This document shows, piece by piece, positions 17,393-26,130 of a stretch of 64,000 bases of DNA. The notes under the pieces were generated by a model. That model did not search any database. It was not told the origin of the DNA and worked only from the letters and a program-made list of their open reading frames with translations. The stretch's first letter is position 1, and the number at the start of each line of letters is the position of its first letter. The DNA comes from Oscillospiraceae bacterium (GTDB lineage Bacteria > Bacillota > Clostridia > Oscillospirales > Oscillospiraceae): the NCBI GenBank assembly GCA_902760845.1, contig CACWHX010000004.1, positions 1 to 64,000 of the forward strand, given 5' to 3'. The position numbers were made by a program, and so were the translations under genes.

Positions 17393-17806
17393 ATGAAAAA
17401 AGCAATTTGTATTCTGATGGCTGCCGTGATGCTGCTGAGCCTGTGCGCCTGCGGCTCCGGAGGGGAGGACGCTGAGGATGTCGTGTTCCAGAACGATCTG
17501 GATGTTGTGATCCACAGCATTTACATCAGCTCGTCCACCGAGGACGAGTGGGGAGATCCGGTGAACAGCGCGAAGCTCAATTCCGGCTCCTCGACCCACA
17601 TTGATTTTGATAAGTTTGCCGGAGACGGCGCTTATTATGACGTCGGCGTCGTGGATGAAAACAACGTGAACTACGACGTGTATGAGGTCTCGCTGGCGAT
17701 CGGCGATACGCTGGCCCTGTCGGAGTCCGACGGCACGCCGGTTCTGACCGTCACCGGGACGGACGGGAAAACCGCGACCTACGACGTCTACGCCTACGAC
17801 GGCTGA
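17393..17806 (+). CDS. Small hypothetical lipoprotein
   Basis: A 137-residue predicted lipoprotein: basic start, hydrophobic stretch and lipobox LCAC at about residues 17-20, then an acidic, beta-rich domain with the repeated pattern of short strands (VVFQNDLDVVIHSIYIS, DVGVVDENNVNYDVYEVSL). I do not recognise the family. It has its own promoter and a strong terminator. A role in surface binding or sensing is possible but not supported by any motif. Confidence 0.75.
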   Translation: MKKAICILMAAVMLLSLCACGSGGEDAEDVVFQNDLDVVIHSIYISSSTEDEWGDPVNSAKLNSGSSTHIDFDKFAGDGAYYDVGVVDENNVNYDVYEVSLAIGDTLALSESDGTPVLTVTGTDGKTATYDVYAYDG

Positions 17807-17844
17807 CGCGAAGCGGCCGCCGCGGAACTGAAGATAGGACCCAT

Positions 17845-17878
17845 CCGGGGCGCGGTTTCTGCCGCGCCCCGGTTTTCT
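17845..17878 (+). terminator. Intrinsic terminator
   Basis: An 11-bp GC stem (17845-17855 with 17862-17872) is followed by TTTTCT. Confidence 0.9.
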
Positions 17879-18126
17879 GCACCCCACGGTGAGGCCGGCA
17901 AGAATGATTTACCTCATGCAATATTTGATTACTCCTTTAATTGAATTAAAATTATTATACCAATAGAACCAGGGCATGTCAATAGTTAAAATATGATATG
18001 GCGATTAAACCAAATTGTCCCGCCGTGCTGAGCGGCTATGACTCGGCGGAGATGCGACGAAAAAAACAAGGAGGAGGCGGCCTGCCTGAAATCGCTTCAC
18101 GGCAGAGCTCGCGCTCCTCCTGATGG
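17879..18126. other. Intergenic stretch without a gene
   Basis: An AT-rich segment (about 17905-18015) is followed by GC-rich DNA with a possible CCGCCG/CGGCGG stem (18020-18052). No ribosome site with a credible frame is seen. It may hold the 3' region of the minus-strand aldo/keto reductase message. Confidence 0.5.
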
Positions 18127-19257
18127 TTATGCCTGCTGCTGCTCGAAAAGCTCCGCCGCTCTGGCGAGCTCCTCCCGGATCTGGATGTGCTGGGGGCATA
18201 CCCCCTCGCAGGCGCCGCACCGGATGCAGTTGACGGCCTGCTTTTTGCCGTGGCCGCCAACCAGCCAGCGCTCCTGGCTCTTGGCGGTGTCCAGATTGCC
18301 GTACAGCGTGTAAATGTTCTTCGCGGTGAAGGTGCCCGAAATGCCGATCTCCATGGGACAGACCTTGGCGCAGTAGTTGCAGGTCGTGCACGGGACCAGC
18401 GGAATCGCGGTAAGCGTCTCGCGCGCGGTTTCAATCGTGGCCTTCTGCGCCTCGGACAGGCTGGTAAAGCGCTGCATATAGGAGAGATTATCCTCCATCT
18501 GCTCCACGCTGCTCATGCCGGAGAGCACCACCAGAACGCCCTCCAGATCGGCGGCGAAACGAATCGCCCAGGACGCGGGGGAGGCGGAGGCGTCGGCCTG
18601 CGCCAAAACCTGAGCGACGGCCTCCGGGGGATTGGCGAGCAGGCCGCCCTTCACCGGCTCCATGACAATGACGGGCTTGCCGTATTTCCGCGCCATCTCG
18701 TAGACGCCGCGAGACTGGATGGCGGGATTTTCCCAGTCGGCATAGTTGATTTGCAGCTGCACGAACTCCGCCTCGGGGTGGGCGATGAGAATTTGCTCCA
18801 GCTCCTCCGGCGTGGAGTGGAAGGAGAAGCCGATGTGCCGGATCTTGCCCTCGGCCTTTTTCTCCTTTACAAACTCCCACATGTTGAAGTCGTCAAAGAA
18901 GTGCGTCCGCATCTCGCCCAGATTGTGCAGCAGATAGTTGTCAAAGTAGCCCGCGCCGGTCTTCTGCAGCGATTCCTCAAACTGCCGGATCGCGTCCTCG
19001 CGCGTCTCGCACCCGATCCAGGCGGCGTTCTTGGTGGCGAGCTGAAAGCGCTCTCTGGGATAACGCTCCACGAGCGCCTGCCGGATTGCGTCCTCAGAGC
19101 CCGGATAGGCCCACGCGGTGTCAAAGTAGGTAAAGCCCGCGTCCATGAAGCGATCCACCATGACCTTCACCTGCTCAATGTCGATGACCTCGTCCTTCTG
19201 CGGCAGGCGCATCAGACCAAAGCCCAGCTTCTTGATTTCCTGGTCAAAGAATTTCAT
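18127..19257 (-). CDS. Aldo/keto reductase with C-terminal [4Fe-4S] ferredoxin domain
   Basis: A 376-residue fusion. Residues 1-280 form the AKR TIM barrel (FDTAWAYPGSEDAI with the catalytic Asp and Tyr, KNAAW with Lys, and LLHNLG with His). The C-terminus has two cysteine clusters (CTTCNYCAKVCP and CIRCGACEGVCP) for [4Fe-4S] clusters. This domain order is common in anaerobic Clostridia and archaea and suggests electrons come from ferredoxin as well as NADPH. A promoter on the minus strand (TTGATT 19331-19326, TATGAT 19308-19303, 17-bp spacer) indicates it is transcribed alone. The substrate is unknown. Confidence 0.9.
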   Translation of the reverse strand: MKFFDQEIKKLGFGLMRLPQKDEVIDIEQVKVMVDRFMDAGFTYFDTAWAYPGSEDAIRQALVERYPRERFQLATKNAAWIGCETREDAIRQFEESLQKTGAGYFDNYLLHNLGEMRTHFFDDFNMWEFVKEKKAEGKIRHIGFSFHSTPEELEQILIAHPEAEFVQLQINYADWENPAIQSRGVYEMARKYGKPVIVMEPVKGGLLANPPEAVAQVLAQADASASPASWAIRFAADLEGVLVVLSGMSSVEQMEDNLSYMQRFTSLSEAQKATIETARETLTAIPLVPCTTCNYCAKVCPMEIGISGTFTAKNIYTLYGNLDTAKSQERWLVGGHGKKQAVNCIRCGACEGVCPQHIQIREELARAAELFEQQQA

Positions 19258-19302
19258 GTCCGTTCCTCCTCAAAAAAACTTAACGAATCCGCTTACTTCT
19301 AT

Positions 19303-19331
19303 ATCATATTGGTGTACCGAGAAAAAATCAA
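19303..19331 (-). promoter_or_regulatory. Promoter of the aldo/keto reductase gene
   Basis: TTGATT and TATGAT on the minus strand with exactly 17 bp between, about 45 bases before the start codon. Confidence 0.7.
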
Positions 19332-19360
19332 GGGGGTGCACGCAATTTCCGCGTGATCGA

Positions 19361-19404
19361 AAAGGGCAGATAACGCCCACGTCGTGGTGTGTTATCTGCC
19401 CTTT
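19361..19404. terminator. Bidirectional hairpin
   Basis: A 14-bp perfect stem (19361-19374 with 19391-19404) with A and T at its ends and an inner CCCAC/GTGG pair. It ends the small minus-strand gene and overlaps that gene's stop codon. Confidence 0.75.
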
Positions 19405-19670
19405 GGCCGCCCTGACGCCGCGGCGTCGGGACGATTGTTATGCTTCAATATCGGGGACCGGCGATCCGGCTCCGTCAGATAGCGTGGCCGCGGCGCGAAC
19501 ACCTCCGGCGGCGCCTTCCCGCTCTGGTGATAAAGCGCCCAAAGCTCCTTTTTGTCATAGTCCGTGCCGAATCGCATATTCAAAAACCGCCGGACGAACG
19601 GGAAATTCCAATGGTACTCGTCGATGCAGCGATGAAGCGCATCGGTGAATTTGGGATCGGGTGAAGTCAT
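19392..19670 (-). CDS. Small hypothetical protein
   Basis: A 92-residue basic, cytosolic protein with aromatic-rich segments (DEYHWNFPFVRRFLNMRFGTDY). It has no signal or membrane segment and I cannot assign a family. Its stop codon falls within the terminator stem, as in many bona fide short genes, and the start is ATG. Confidence is moderate because no strong ribosome site is obvious (a weak GAAAG lies upstream). Confidence 0.55.
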   Translation of the reverse strand: MTSPDPKFTDALHRCIDEYHWNFPFVRRFLNMRFGTDYDKKELWALYHQSGKAPPEVFAPRPRYLTEPDRRSPILKHNNRPDAAASGRPKGR

Positions 19671-19750
19671 ATGTCAGCTGCCAGCGCTTTCTTTCGGATT
19701 TTTTGCCACTGTGGAACTATACAAAACGGCGTTTGCCCGGAAAAAGAAAA

Positions 19751-19784
19751 CGCCGTCGCGAACGATACGAAGTTCGCGACGGCG
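19751..19784 (-). terminator. Terminator of tRNA-Leu
   Basis: A 13-bp perfect stem (19751-19763 with 19772-19784) directly after the tRNA on the minus strand, followed by TTTTCTTTTT. Confidence 0.9.
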
Positions 19785-19872
19785 TGGTGCGCGAGGCGGG
19801 ACTTGAACCCGCACGCCCGGAGTGAGCACTAGAACCTGAATCTAGCGAGTCTGCCAATTCCACCACTCGCGC
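19785..19872 (-). tRNA. tRNA-Leu (anticodon CAG)
   Basis: An 88-nt class II tRNA with encoded CCA. The acceptor GCGCGAG pairs with CTCGCGC, the anticodon loop TTCAGGT sits between CTAGA and TCTAG, a long variable arm follows, and the T-loop is GTTCAAGTC. It decodes CUG. Confidence 0.96.
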
Positions 19873-20022
19873 GCATTGAAAGCTTGATTATAATAGCATC
19901 TTCCGACACCATTGTCAAGGCATTTCTCTGATAAATTTTGTGAAAAAGAGAAAGCGACTCTGTTCAAGCGGACAATTTTCTGCTATACTGATGGCAATTT
20001 CAAAAACAGGGGTGAATCCTTC

Positions 20023-20829
20023 ATGACATTAAACCGCGCGGCGCTGAAAGCGGATGCCCGCGACCGGATGCGCCGGTATAAGCCAAACCCGATTCTGATG
20101 GGCCTGATCGTCGTTGCCATTGCGTGGCTGCTTCAGATTCTGTCGATGAACGTACTCGGACTGAGTCGGATCCAGCAATATTTCTACAGCGCCATGACAT
20201 CCTCCTATGCCAACTATGCGGAGGCCATGGAAAAATTAAACGAGCAGATGATGCAGTTCTGGACGAATTATCATCCGAGCGCGTTTGCGCGCCTTCTCGC
20301 CGTCGCGCTTGGTATCATGAATCTGATGATTAACGTGGGCTTCACGATTTACGCGCTGCATGTCTGCCGGGAAGAGAAGGCGGATTTCGGAAATCTTTTT
20401 GACGGCTTCGGCATCATCTTCCGCGTGCTGTGGCTGTCCATTTTAGAATATCTCTTTATCATGCTCTGGAGCCTGCTTCTGTTTTTCCCCGGCATCATCG
20501 CGATGTATCGCTACCGGCAGGCCATCTATCTTCTGATCGAGCATCCGGAAATGTCCGCGATGCAGTGCATCACGGCGAGCAAGGAGCTGATGCGCGGGCA
20601 CAAGTGGGAGCTGTTTGTGCTCGATTTGAGCTTCCTCGGCTGGGACCTGCTGGAGGCGCTCGTATTTCCGCTGGTCATCTGGCTGCTGCCGTACAAGGAG
20701 CTGACCTACGTCAACTACTATCGCGCGCTGGTCGAGCAGCCCGGCGCCCAGAATGGCAACGTGCATATCTACGAGGGGAAATTCACCGATATTCCGGACG
20801 ATCATCACGACGATCCGTACTCATCCTAA
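20023..20829 (+). CDS. DUF975-family membrane protein
   Basis: A 268-residue integral membrane protein with four to five hydrophobic helices. The conserved DUF975 region appears in the middle and end (FFPGIIAMYRYRQAIYLL, then ASKELMRGHKWELFVLDLSFLGWDLL seen as MRGHKWELF and FLGWDLL). Its function is unknown in the family. ATG 20023 follows AGGGGTG at good spacing, and a TATACT element lies at about 19984. A 26-bp GC palindrome follows the gene. It appears monocistronic. Confidence 0.87.
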   Translation: MTLNRAALKADARDRMRRYKPNPILMGLIVVAIAWLLQILSMNVLGLSRIQQYFYSAMTSSYANYAEAMEKLNEQMMQFWTNYHPSAFARLLAVALGIMNLMINVGFTIYALHVCREEKADFGNLFDGFGIIFRVLWLSILEYLFIMLWSLLLFFPGIIAMYRYRQAIYLLIEHPEMSAMQCITASKELMRGHKWELFVLDLSFLGWDLLEALVFPLVIWLLPYKELTYVNYYRALVEQPGAQNGNVHIYEGKFTDIPDDHHDDPYSS

Positions 20830-20834
20830 GGCCA

Positions 20835-20880
20835 GACACGCACTTCCGGCCGGGCGCATGCGCCCGGCCGGAGGCGTGTC
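20835..20880. terminator. Perfect GC palindrome after the DUF975 gene
   Basis: A 26-bp perfect palindrome (20846-20871) nested in an outer GACACGC/GCGTGTC stem (20835-20841 with 20874-20880). There is no T-tract, so it is a strong RNA or cruciform structure rather than a textbook terminator. Confidence 0.6.
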
Positions 20881-20893
20881 TGCGGCGCACCGG

Positions 20894-20922
20894 TTGAATT
20901 CCCGGTGAATTGGTGGTATATT
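20894..20922 (+). promoter_or_regulatory. rrf2-iscS promoter
   Basis: TTGAAT (20894-20899) and TATATT (20917-20922) with a 17-bp spacer, about 25 bases before the AGGAGG of the rrf2 gene. Rrf2/IscR proteins usually autoregulate, so their operator probably overlaps this site. Confidence 0.7.
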
Positions 20923-20952
20923 AAAAACATCACCAATGAGGAGGCGAATGAT

Positions 20953-21363
20953 ATGGTAATCTCATCAAAGGGGCGCTACGCGCTGCGCATGATGCTGGAT
21001 CTCGCGCAGCATGACGACGAGGGCTTTGTGTCGCTCAAGTCCGTGTCGCAGCGTCAGGAGGTTTCGCTGAAATATATGGAGGCCATTGCCGCGATGCTGA
21101 ACCATGCGGGGCTCGTGCAGAGCCAGCGCGGCAAGGAGGGCGGCTATCGCCTGAGCAGCCCGGCGTCGGAGATCACCGTTGCCAAGGTGCTGCACAGCAC
21201 GGAGGGGAGCCTCGCGGCGGTCGCCTGCCTGGAGCTGGGCGAAAGCACCTGCGAGCGGGCGGACCGGTGCCTCACGCTGCCGCTCTGGAAAAAGCTCGAC
21301 GCGATGATGGATACATATCTCTCCGGCGTCACGGTGCAGGATCTGCTGGACGGCAAGGTCTGA
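20953..21363 (+). CDS. Rrf2-family (IscR-like) regulator
   Basis: A 136-residue winged-helix repressor (MVISSKGRYALRMMLDLA; recognition helix region SLKYMEAIAAMLNHAGLV). Three cysteines (CLELGESTCERADRC) match the cluster-ligand region of IscR, so it probably senses Fe-S status. The start ATG follows GAGGAGG. The cysteine desulfurase gene begins two bases after its stop, making this the classic Fe-S regulator/desulfurase pair. Confidence 0.92.
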   Translation: MVISSKGRYALRMMLDLAQHDDEGFVSLKSVSQRQEVSLKYMEAIAAMLNHAGLVQSQRGKEGGYRLSSPASEITVAKVLHSTEGSLAAVACLELGESTCERADRCLTLPLWKKLDAMMDTYLSGVTVQDLLDGKV

Positions 21364-21365
21364 GC

Positions 21366-22505
21366 ATGAAGGTCTATGCGGATCATGCCGCAACCACGAG
21401 GCTGAGCGCGGCGGCCAGGGAAGCGATGCTTCCGTATTTTGACGAGCTCTATGGCAATCCCAGCACGCCGTACGCCCTGGGACGGCAGGCAGCGGAGCGG
21501 CTGTTTGCCTGCCGGACGGAGCTGGCCCGGCTGCTCGGCGCCGCCAGACCGGAGGAGATTGTGTTCACCTCCTGCGGAAGCGAATCGGACAACCAGGCGA
21601 TATTATCCGCCGCATGGTCCGGCGCGCGGCAGGGGAAGCGCCATTTGATCTCCACAAAGTTTGAACACCACGCGGTGCTGCGCACCCTGGAAAAACTGCG
21701 GACACAGGGCTTTGAAGTCACGCTGCTGGACGTGCACGAAAACGGGATCGTTCTGCCGTCCGACGTGGCGCGCGCGCTCCGTCCGGACACGGCGCTGGTG
21801 AGCGTGATGTTTGCCAACAACGAGATCGGCACGGTCCAGCCCGTGGCGGAGATCGGCGCGCTCTGCCGCGAGCGGGGCGTGCTGTTTCACACCGACGCCG
21901 TGCAGGCCGTCGGTCATCTGCCCGTGGACGTGCAGGCCATGCGGATTGATCTGCTCTCCGCCTCGGCGCACAAGTTTCGCGGCCCGCGAGGCGCGGGCCT
22001 GCTCTATGCCCGCAGGGGCGTGGAGCTGGCGCGGCTCATCGAAGGCGGCGGACAGGAGCGCGGCTTTCGCGCCGGGACGGAAAACACGCCCGCAATCGCC
22101 GGGATGTGCGCGGCGCTGCGCGAGGCGTCAGAGCACATGGAGCAGACTGCCGCGCGCGTTGCGGCGCTGCGCGACCGGCTGATCGCGGGCCTGGAGACGA
22201 TTCCCGGCGCGCAGCTGAACGGGGACCGGACGCGCCGCGTGCCGGGAACGGTGAATTTCAGCTTTGCGGGCGTCGAGGGCGAGGCGCTCCTGCTCATGCT
22301 GGACCAGCGGGGGATTGCCGCGGCGTCCGGCAGCGCGTGCACCGCCGGCGCGCTGGAGCCGAGCCATGTGCTGCTCGCGCTGGGCCAGCCGCCCGCGCTT
22401 GCGCGCAGCGCCCTGCGCCTCTCCCTCGGGGAGGAGAACACCAATGCGGAGATCGACTACCTGATTGCATCGGTCAGAGCGTGCGTCGAAGCGCTCCGCA
22501 AATAA
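21366..22505 (+). CDS. Cysteine desulfurase (NifS/IscS family)
   Basis: A 379-residue PLP enzyme that takes sulfur from cysteine for Fe-S clusters or thio-modification. The N-terminal YADHAATT, the PLP lysine in SASAHKFRGPRG and the persulfide cysteine in ASGSACTAG are intact. It is translated right after the Rrf2 gene. No iscU/nifU scaffold gene follows, unlike many clostridial operons, so the scaffold is elsewhere or SUF is used. ATG 21366 is chosen because the upstream in-frame extension lies inside rrf2. Confidence 0.94.
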   Translation: MKVYADHAATTRLSAAAREAMLPYFDELYGNPSTPYALGRQAAERLFACRTELARLLGAARPEEIVFTSCGSESDNQAILSAAWSGARQGKRHLISTKFEHHAVLRTLEKLRTQGFEVTLLDVHENGIVLPSDVARALRPDTALVSVMFANNEIGTVQPVAEIGALCRERGVLFHTDAVQAVGHLPVDVQAMRIDLLSASAHKFRGPRGAGLLYARRGVELARLIEGGGQERGFRAGTENTPAIAGMCAALREASEHMEQTAARVAALRDRLIAGLETIPGAQLNGDRTRRVPGTVNFSFAGVEGEALLLMLDQRGIAAASGSACTAGALEPSHVLLALGQPPALARSALRLSLGEENTNAEIDYLIASVRACVEALRK

Positions 22506-22512
22506 AAAACAG

Positions 22513-22542
22513 GCGCCCGGTCACATGACCGGGCGCTCAAGC
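22513..22542. terminator. Bidirectional terminator between iscS and rodA
   Basis: An 11-bp stem (22513-22523 with 22526-22536); on the minus strand it is followed by CTGTTTTTTATT. Confidence 0.85.
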
Positions 22543-22568
22543 TGTCGGAAAGCTTGTTTACAGCGGCG

Positions 22569-23717
22569 TCAATAGTAGATGCGATTTCGCCGCTGCTTTG
22601 GTCGGAAGCGCACGCCGGACACCATGCCGAGCGCGGCAAACGTGGCGAGCAGGGACGAGCCGCCATAGCTGAAAAACGGCAGCGTAATGCCGATGACGGG
22701 CGTGATGCCGATGCACATGCCGATGTTCTCAAAGGTCTGAAACGTCAGAAACGCCGCGACGCCGAAGCACACGAGCGCGCTGAGATCGTTCCCCGACCGG
22801 ACGCCGATGACGACGCAGCGGATGATGATAATCAGCAGCAGCGCGATGACGGCAACGCAGGCGATCATGCCCAGCTCCTCGCCGATGACGCCGAAGATAA
22901 AGTCGGTGTGTTTCCCGGGAAAGGCGTTGGATTGGCTCTGCGTGCCGTGATAGAGCCCCGTCCCGGTCAGGCGTCCGGAGGCAAGGGCGAGCTTGCTCTT
23001 GTGCGGCTGCCAGTTGATGCCAATGTTGGTCGGGTCGATCGAGCTGTCATAGGGCGCGAGGATACGCTGCTTCTGGTAATCGCGCAGGACGAAATTCCAG
23101 ATGAGCGGGATCATCGCCGCGATCAGCGCAAAACCGATGGCGAACCAATGCAGCGCGAACCCCGCGGAAAAGAGCATCACCAGGAAAATGAAAAAGAAGA
23201 TCAGCGCGGAGCCAAGGTCCTTGGAGACAACGAGGATCAGACCGAAGACCAGCACAAAATGCACTGCGAGCTGCATCGCCGAGAGCGGCGCGTTCAGTCC
23301 GTTCGTGCTGCGCTTCAAAGAGTCGATCTGCTTGGCGAGAATGATGATAAACGTGAGCTTCACGATCTCGGTCGGCTGAATGCCGATGCCGAAAAACCGG
23401 AACCAGCTGCGGTTGCCGGTACCGTCGTCCACGCCAAAGGGGATCAGCAGCAGCAGAAACACAACGTTAAAGATGCTGAGAATGAACCATTTATCCGCCA
23501 GAACGTCGATGTCCAGCACCGTCATGGCGACGAAGGCGACAATGCCGATCAGCATGGAGGCGACCTGCACAATGACATACTTCATGGGCTGCGGATAGCT
23601 GGCCGTCGCGCTGGAGATGACGACGATGCCGAAAACGGCGCAGAGGATGGCCATGACCAGAAGAAAAATATCCGCGCGGCGGAAAAAATCCTTTGCCGCA
23701 GCGTGAAATCGTTTCAT
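22569..23717 (-). CDS. rodA: FtsW/RodA/SpoVE-family peptidoglycan polymerase
   Basis: A 382-residue SEDS glycosyltransferase with about ten membrane helices. It has the SEDS signatures NGTGNRSWF-like GTGNRSWFRF, IQPTEIVKLTF, and the C-terminal PFFSYGGSSLLATFAALGMV. It polymerises lipid II in the elongasome (RodA) or in cortex synthesis (SpoVE). The RSWFRFFG spacing and the neighbouring SLH-hydrolase gene do not decide between these; RodA is slightly favoured. The ATG follows GGAGGTGATC. It is monocistronic on the minus strand. Confidence 0.9.
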   Translation of the reverse strand: MKRFHAAAKDFFRRADIFLLVMAILCAVFGIVVISSATASYPQPMKYVIVQVASMLIGIVAFVAMTVLDIDVLADKWFILSIFNVVFLLLLIPFGVDDGTGNRSWFRFFGIGIQPTEIVKLTFIIILAKQIDSLKRSTNGLNAPLSAMQLAVHFVLVFGLILVVSKDLGSALIFFFIFLVMLFSAGFALHWFAIGFALIAAMIPLIWNFVLRDYQKQRILAPYDSSIDPTNIGINWQPHKSKLALASGRLTGTGLYHGTQSQSNAFPGKHTDFIFGVIGEELGMIACVAVIALLLIIIIRCVVIGVRSGNDLSALVCFGVAAFLTFQTFENIGMCIGITPVIGITLPFFSYGGSSLLATFAALGMVSGVRFRPKQRRNRIYY

Positions 23718-23769
23718 GCAGGATCACCTCCCTGTCAGTGGATTGCCGGAATCCCTGTGCGGATTCGCG

Positions 23770-24819
23770 TTATGCGTAAAACTCGTGCGTGCCGATTTTC
23801 GCGACGAAGGTATAGTTTGTCCGCAACGTATTCAGCCAGGTGCTGTTGGAGGTTGCGTCGGGGTTGATGAAATACAGGCTGTTTCCGACCGGGTTGCTCT
23901 CTCCGCTCATGCAAATCTGCGCGGCGCGCAGCGCATCGGCGCTGGGGGTCTTGTTGATTGCGCCGTTCTGCACGGGCGTAAACTGATCCGCCTCATAAAT
24001 GACGCCTTCAATCGTGTTCGGAAACGACGGCGAGGCGACGCGGTTGAGCACCACATAGCCGACGGCGAGCATCCCGTCAAACGGCTCCGCGCCCGCCTCG
24101 GCGTAAATGATGCGTGCGAGCAGATGGGTCTCATCCTCGCTCTGCGGCAGGGGAGCGAAGCTGTCGTCCAGCGCGGCGTTGACCTCCAGCAGCGCCGTCC
24201 GCAGCCGCGTCAGCACGGTGGCGCCCTCCGCCCGGGTCAAAACCTCGCCGGGGTTCACATTTCCGTCTGTGTCGCCGCGCAGCAGACCATACTGCCGCAG
24301 CAGCTCCACGCTCTCCTGCGCCCAGCCGGAGACGCGCGCCGCATCTTTGAAGTATGCCGTGGGCATGTCCGGCGCGCTCAGCTGGACGTTTTTTGCCGTG
24401 AGATAGCGCGCCACAAACGTTGCCATTTGCTCTCTTGTGAGCTGGCCGTCGGGTGCGAAAATGGTGAGCGACGTGCCGGTGGCGAGGCCCTTGCTTGCCG
24501 CCCATGTGACGTATGGAGAGAAGTAGTCTCCCGGCTTCACGTCCGAAAAGCGGCCGTTATTTATGTACCGGCCCGCGTCCACATGCTCCATCCGGCCGAG
24601 AATCGTAATGAACTGTGCCCGCGTCATGCTGGTCTCCGGGCTGAACGTTGTGGCGCTGGTGCCGTTCACCATGCCGTTGTCAACGCAGTACTGCACCGCG
24701 TCATAAAACCACATGCCGGGGCGTACGTCCGAAAAATTCGCTGCTGCCAGCGCGGATGTGCCGAGTATACATACCAGCACAATCGCCAGCAGCATAGACA
24801 GGAACTGCTTTCGTTTCAT
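23770..24819 (-). CDS. SLH-anchored cell-wall hydrolase (SleB/CwlJ type)
   Basis: A 349-residue exported protein. A signal peptide (MKRKQFLSMLLAIVL...ALA) is followed by three SLH repeats (FSDVRPGMWFYDAV, FSDVKPGDYFSPYV, FKDAARVSGWAQESV) and a C-terminal Hydrolase_2 domain with the catalytic glutamate in IIYAEAG and conserved LNRVASPSFPNTI. SleB-like enzymes cut cortex or septal peptidoglycan; linkage to SLH repeats suggests the vegetative wall as the site of action. ATG 24819 has GGAGG eight bases upstream. It faces tsaE divergently. Confidence 0.9.
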   Translation of the reverse strand: MKRKQFLSMLLAIVLVCILGTSALAAANFSDVRPGMWFYDAVQYCVDNGMVNGTSATTFSPETSMTRAQFITILGRMEHVDAGRYINNGRFSDVKPGDYFSPYVTWAASKGLATGTSLTIFAPDGQLTREQMATFVARYLTAKNVQLSAPDMPTAYFKDAARVSGWAQESVELLRQYGLLRGDTDGNVNPGEVLTRAEGATVLTRLRTALLEVNAALDDSFAPLPQSEDETHLLARIIYAEAGAEPFDGMLAVGYVVLNRVASPSFPNTIEGVIYEADQFTPVQNGAINKTPSADALRAAQICMSGESNPVGNSLYFINPDATSNSTWLNTLRTNYTFVAKIGTHEFYA

Positions 24820-24915
24820 AAGGGGGTCCTCCAATCAGAGAAAACTTGTGTTTGCGCGTATCTGGGAATCTGCCTGCTTATGTCACGCAGCACACAGTAT
24901 AACACAGAAAATTGC

Positions 24916-24945
24916 TTTACGCAACGTTGGGTCCCGTGTTATAAT
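24916..24945 (+). promoter_or_regulatory. tsaE-tsaB promoter
   Basis: TTTACG (24916-24921) and TATAAT (24940-24945) with an 18-bp spacer, just upstream of the tsaE ribosome site. Confidence 0.7.
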
Positions 24946-24966
24946 AGATCACCGAAAAGGAAAGTG

Positions 24967-25401
24967 ATGGAATTGCAGATTTTTGAGACGCACAGCGAGG
25001 CGGAAACCGAGCGCGCGGGAGAGGCGTTTGCCGCCGCGCTGCCGGACGGCGCCGTTGTTGCGATGTATGGCGAGCTGGGCGCCGGGAAGACGGCGTTCGT
25101 GCGCGGAATGGCGCGCGGGATGGGCATCGACTGCCGCGTCTCCAGCCCGACCTTCACGATCGTGAACGAATACTCGGGCCCGCGCGAGCTGATCCACTTC
25201 GATATGTACCGGCTGAAGAGCGGGGACGAGCTGTTTGATATCGGCTGGGAGGATTATCTGGCGCGCGGCGCGGTCTGCGCCGTGGAGTGGAGCGAGAACG
25301 TGGAGGATGCGTTTTACGGCGACGAGATCGTCGTGCGCTTTGAGAAAACGTCCGAGACCGGACGGCGCATCACGGTAGAGGGAGGCGCATATCCATGCTG
25401 A
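24967..25401 (+). CDS. tsaE: tRNA t6A-synthesis ATPase TsaE
   Basis: A 144-residue P-loop ATPase needed with TsaB and TsaD for N6-threonylcarbamoyl-adenosine at position 37 of ANN-decoding tRNAs. Walker A (GELGAGKT), the SPTFTIVNEY segment and HFDMYRL are conserved. ATG 24967 follows GGAAAGTG; the frame is open far upstream but that lies antisense to the hydrolase gene. It overlaps tsaB by seven bases. tsaD is not in the window. Confidence 0.95.
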   Translation: MELQIFETHSEAETERAGEAFAAALPDGAVVAMYGELGAGKTAFVRGMARGMGIDCRVSSPTFTIVNEYSGPRELIHFDMYRLKSGDELFDIGWEDYLARGAVCAVEWSENVEDAFYGDEIVVRFEKTSETGRRITVEGGAYPC

Positions 25402-26096
25402 TTCTGGCGCTGGAGTCGAGCGCGAAGGCGGCCTCCGCCGCGCTCTGTCGCGACGGCGCGCTGCTGGCGCAGACGGTGCAGTGCAGCGGCCTGACGCATA
25501 GCCGCACGCTGCTGCCGATGGCGGAGGACCTGATAAAGAACGCGGGCGCCGCGCTTTCGGAGATCGATCTTTTCGCCGTGGCGCACGGTCCCGGTTCGTT
25601 CACCGGCGTGCGCATCGGCGTCTCGACGGCAAAGGGCCTCGCCTGGGCGGCGCAAAAGCCGGCCGTCGGCGTCTCCACGCTGGAGGCGATGGCGTGGCAT
25701 GGCCTCGCGGCGGGCGAGCGCGCGCTGATCTGCCCCGTGATGGACGCGCGGCGCGGCCAGGTCTACAATGCGCTGTTCGAGCTGCGCGGCGCGCGCCCGG
25801 AGCGGCTGACCGCGGACCGCGCGATTTCGATGGAAAACCTGCTGTCAGAGCTGGCGGCGGCAAAAAAAAGCGCGTTTCTGGTTGGCGACGGGGCCGCGCT
25901 GTGCTATAATGCCTGTTTGGAGCGTGGCGTACCGGCCATGCTCGCGCCGGAAAATCTCGCGCAGCAGAGCGCGTGGGGCGTGGCGATGGCCGCGCGCGGC
26001 AAAGCGCCCGGCACGGCCGACGATCTGCAGCCGGTCTATCTCCGCCTCTCGCAGGCGGAGCGCGAGCGGCAGGCTCGATTGGCCCGGGAGTCGTGA
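25395..26096 (+). CDS. tsaB: tRNA t6A-synthesis protein TsaB
   Basis: A 233-residue ASKHA-fold scaffold partner of TsaD. It shows [14 protein letters not shown], the [20 protein letters not shown] motif and [12 protein letters not shown]. Length is normal. It is translationally coupled to tsaE and followed 34 bases later by upp. It is expected to be part of the essential cytosolic t6A complex. Confidence 0.94.
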   Translation: MLILALESSAKAASAALCRDGALLAQTVQCSGLTHSRTLLPMAEDLIKNAGAALSEIDLFAVAHGPGSFTGVRIGVSTAKGLAWAAQKPAVGVSTLEAMAWHGLAAGERALICPVMDARRGQVYNALFELRGARPERLTADRAISMENLLSELAAAKKSAFLVGDGAALCYNACLERGVPAMLAPENLAQQSAWGVAMAARGKAPGTADDLQPVYLRLSQAERERQARLARES

Positions 26097-26130
26097 GAAC
26101 GAAAAAAAGAATACAGAAGGAGACAATACC

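Noticed and set aside
22554-23867. A 437-codon plus-strand open frame
   Set aside because: It is antisense to rodA and rich in Asp/Arg/His runs typical of shadow frames.
23716-24966. A long upstream extension of the tsaE frame
   Set aside because: It runs antisense through the SLH hydrolase gene; TsaE homology and the ribosome site start at 24967.
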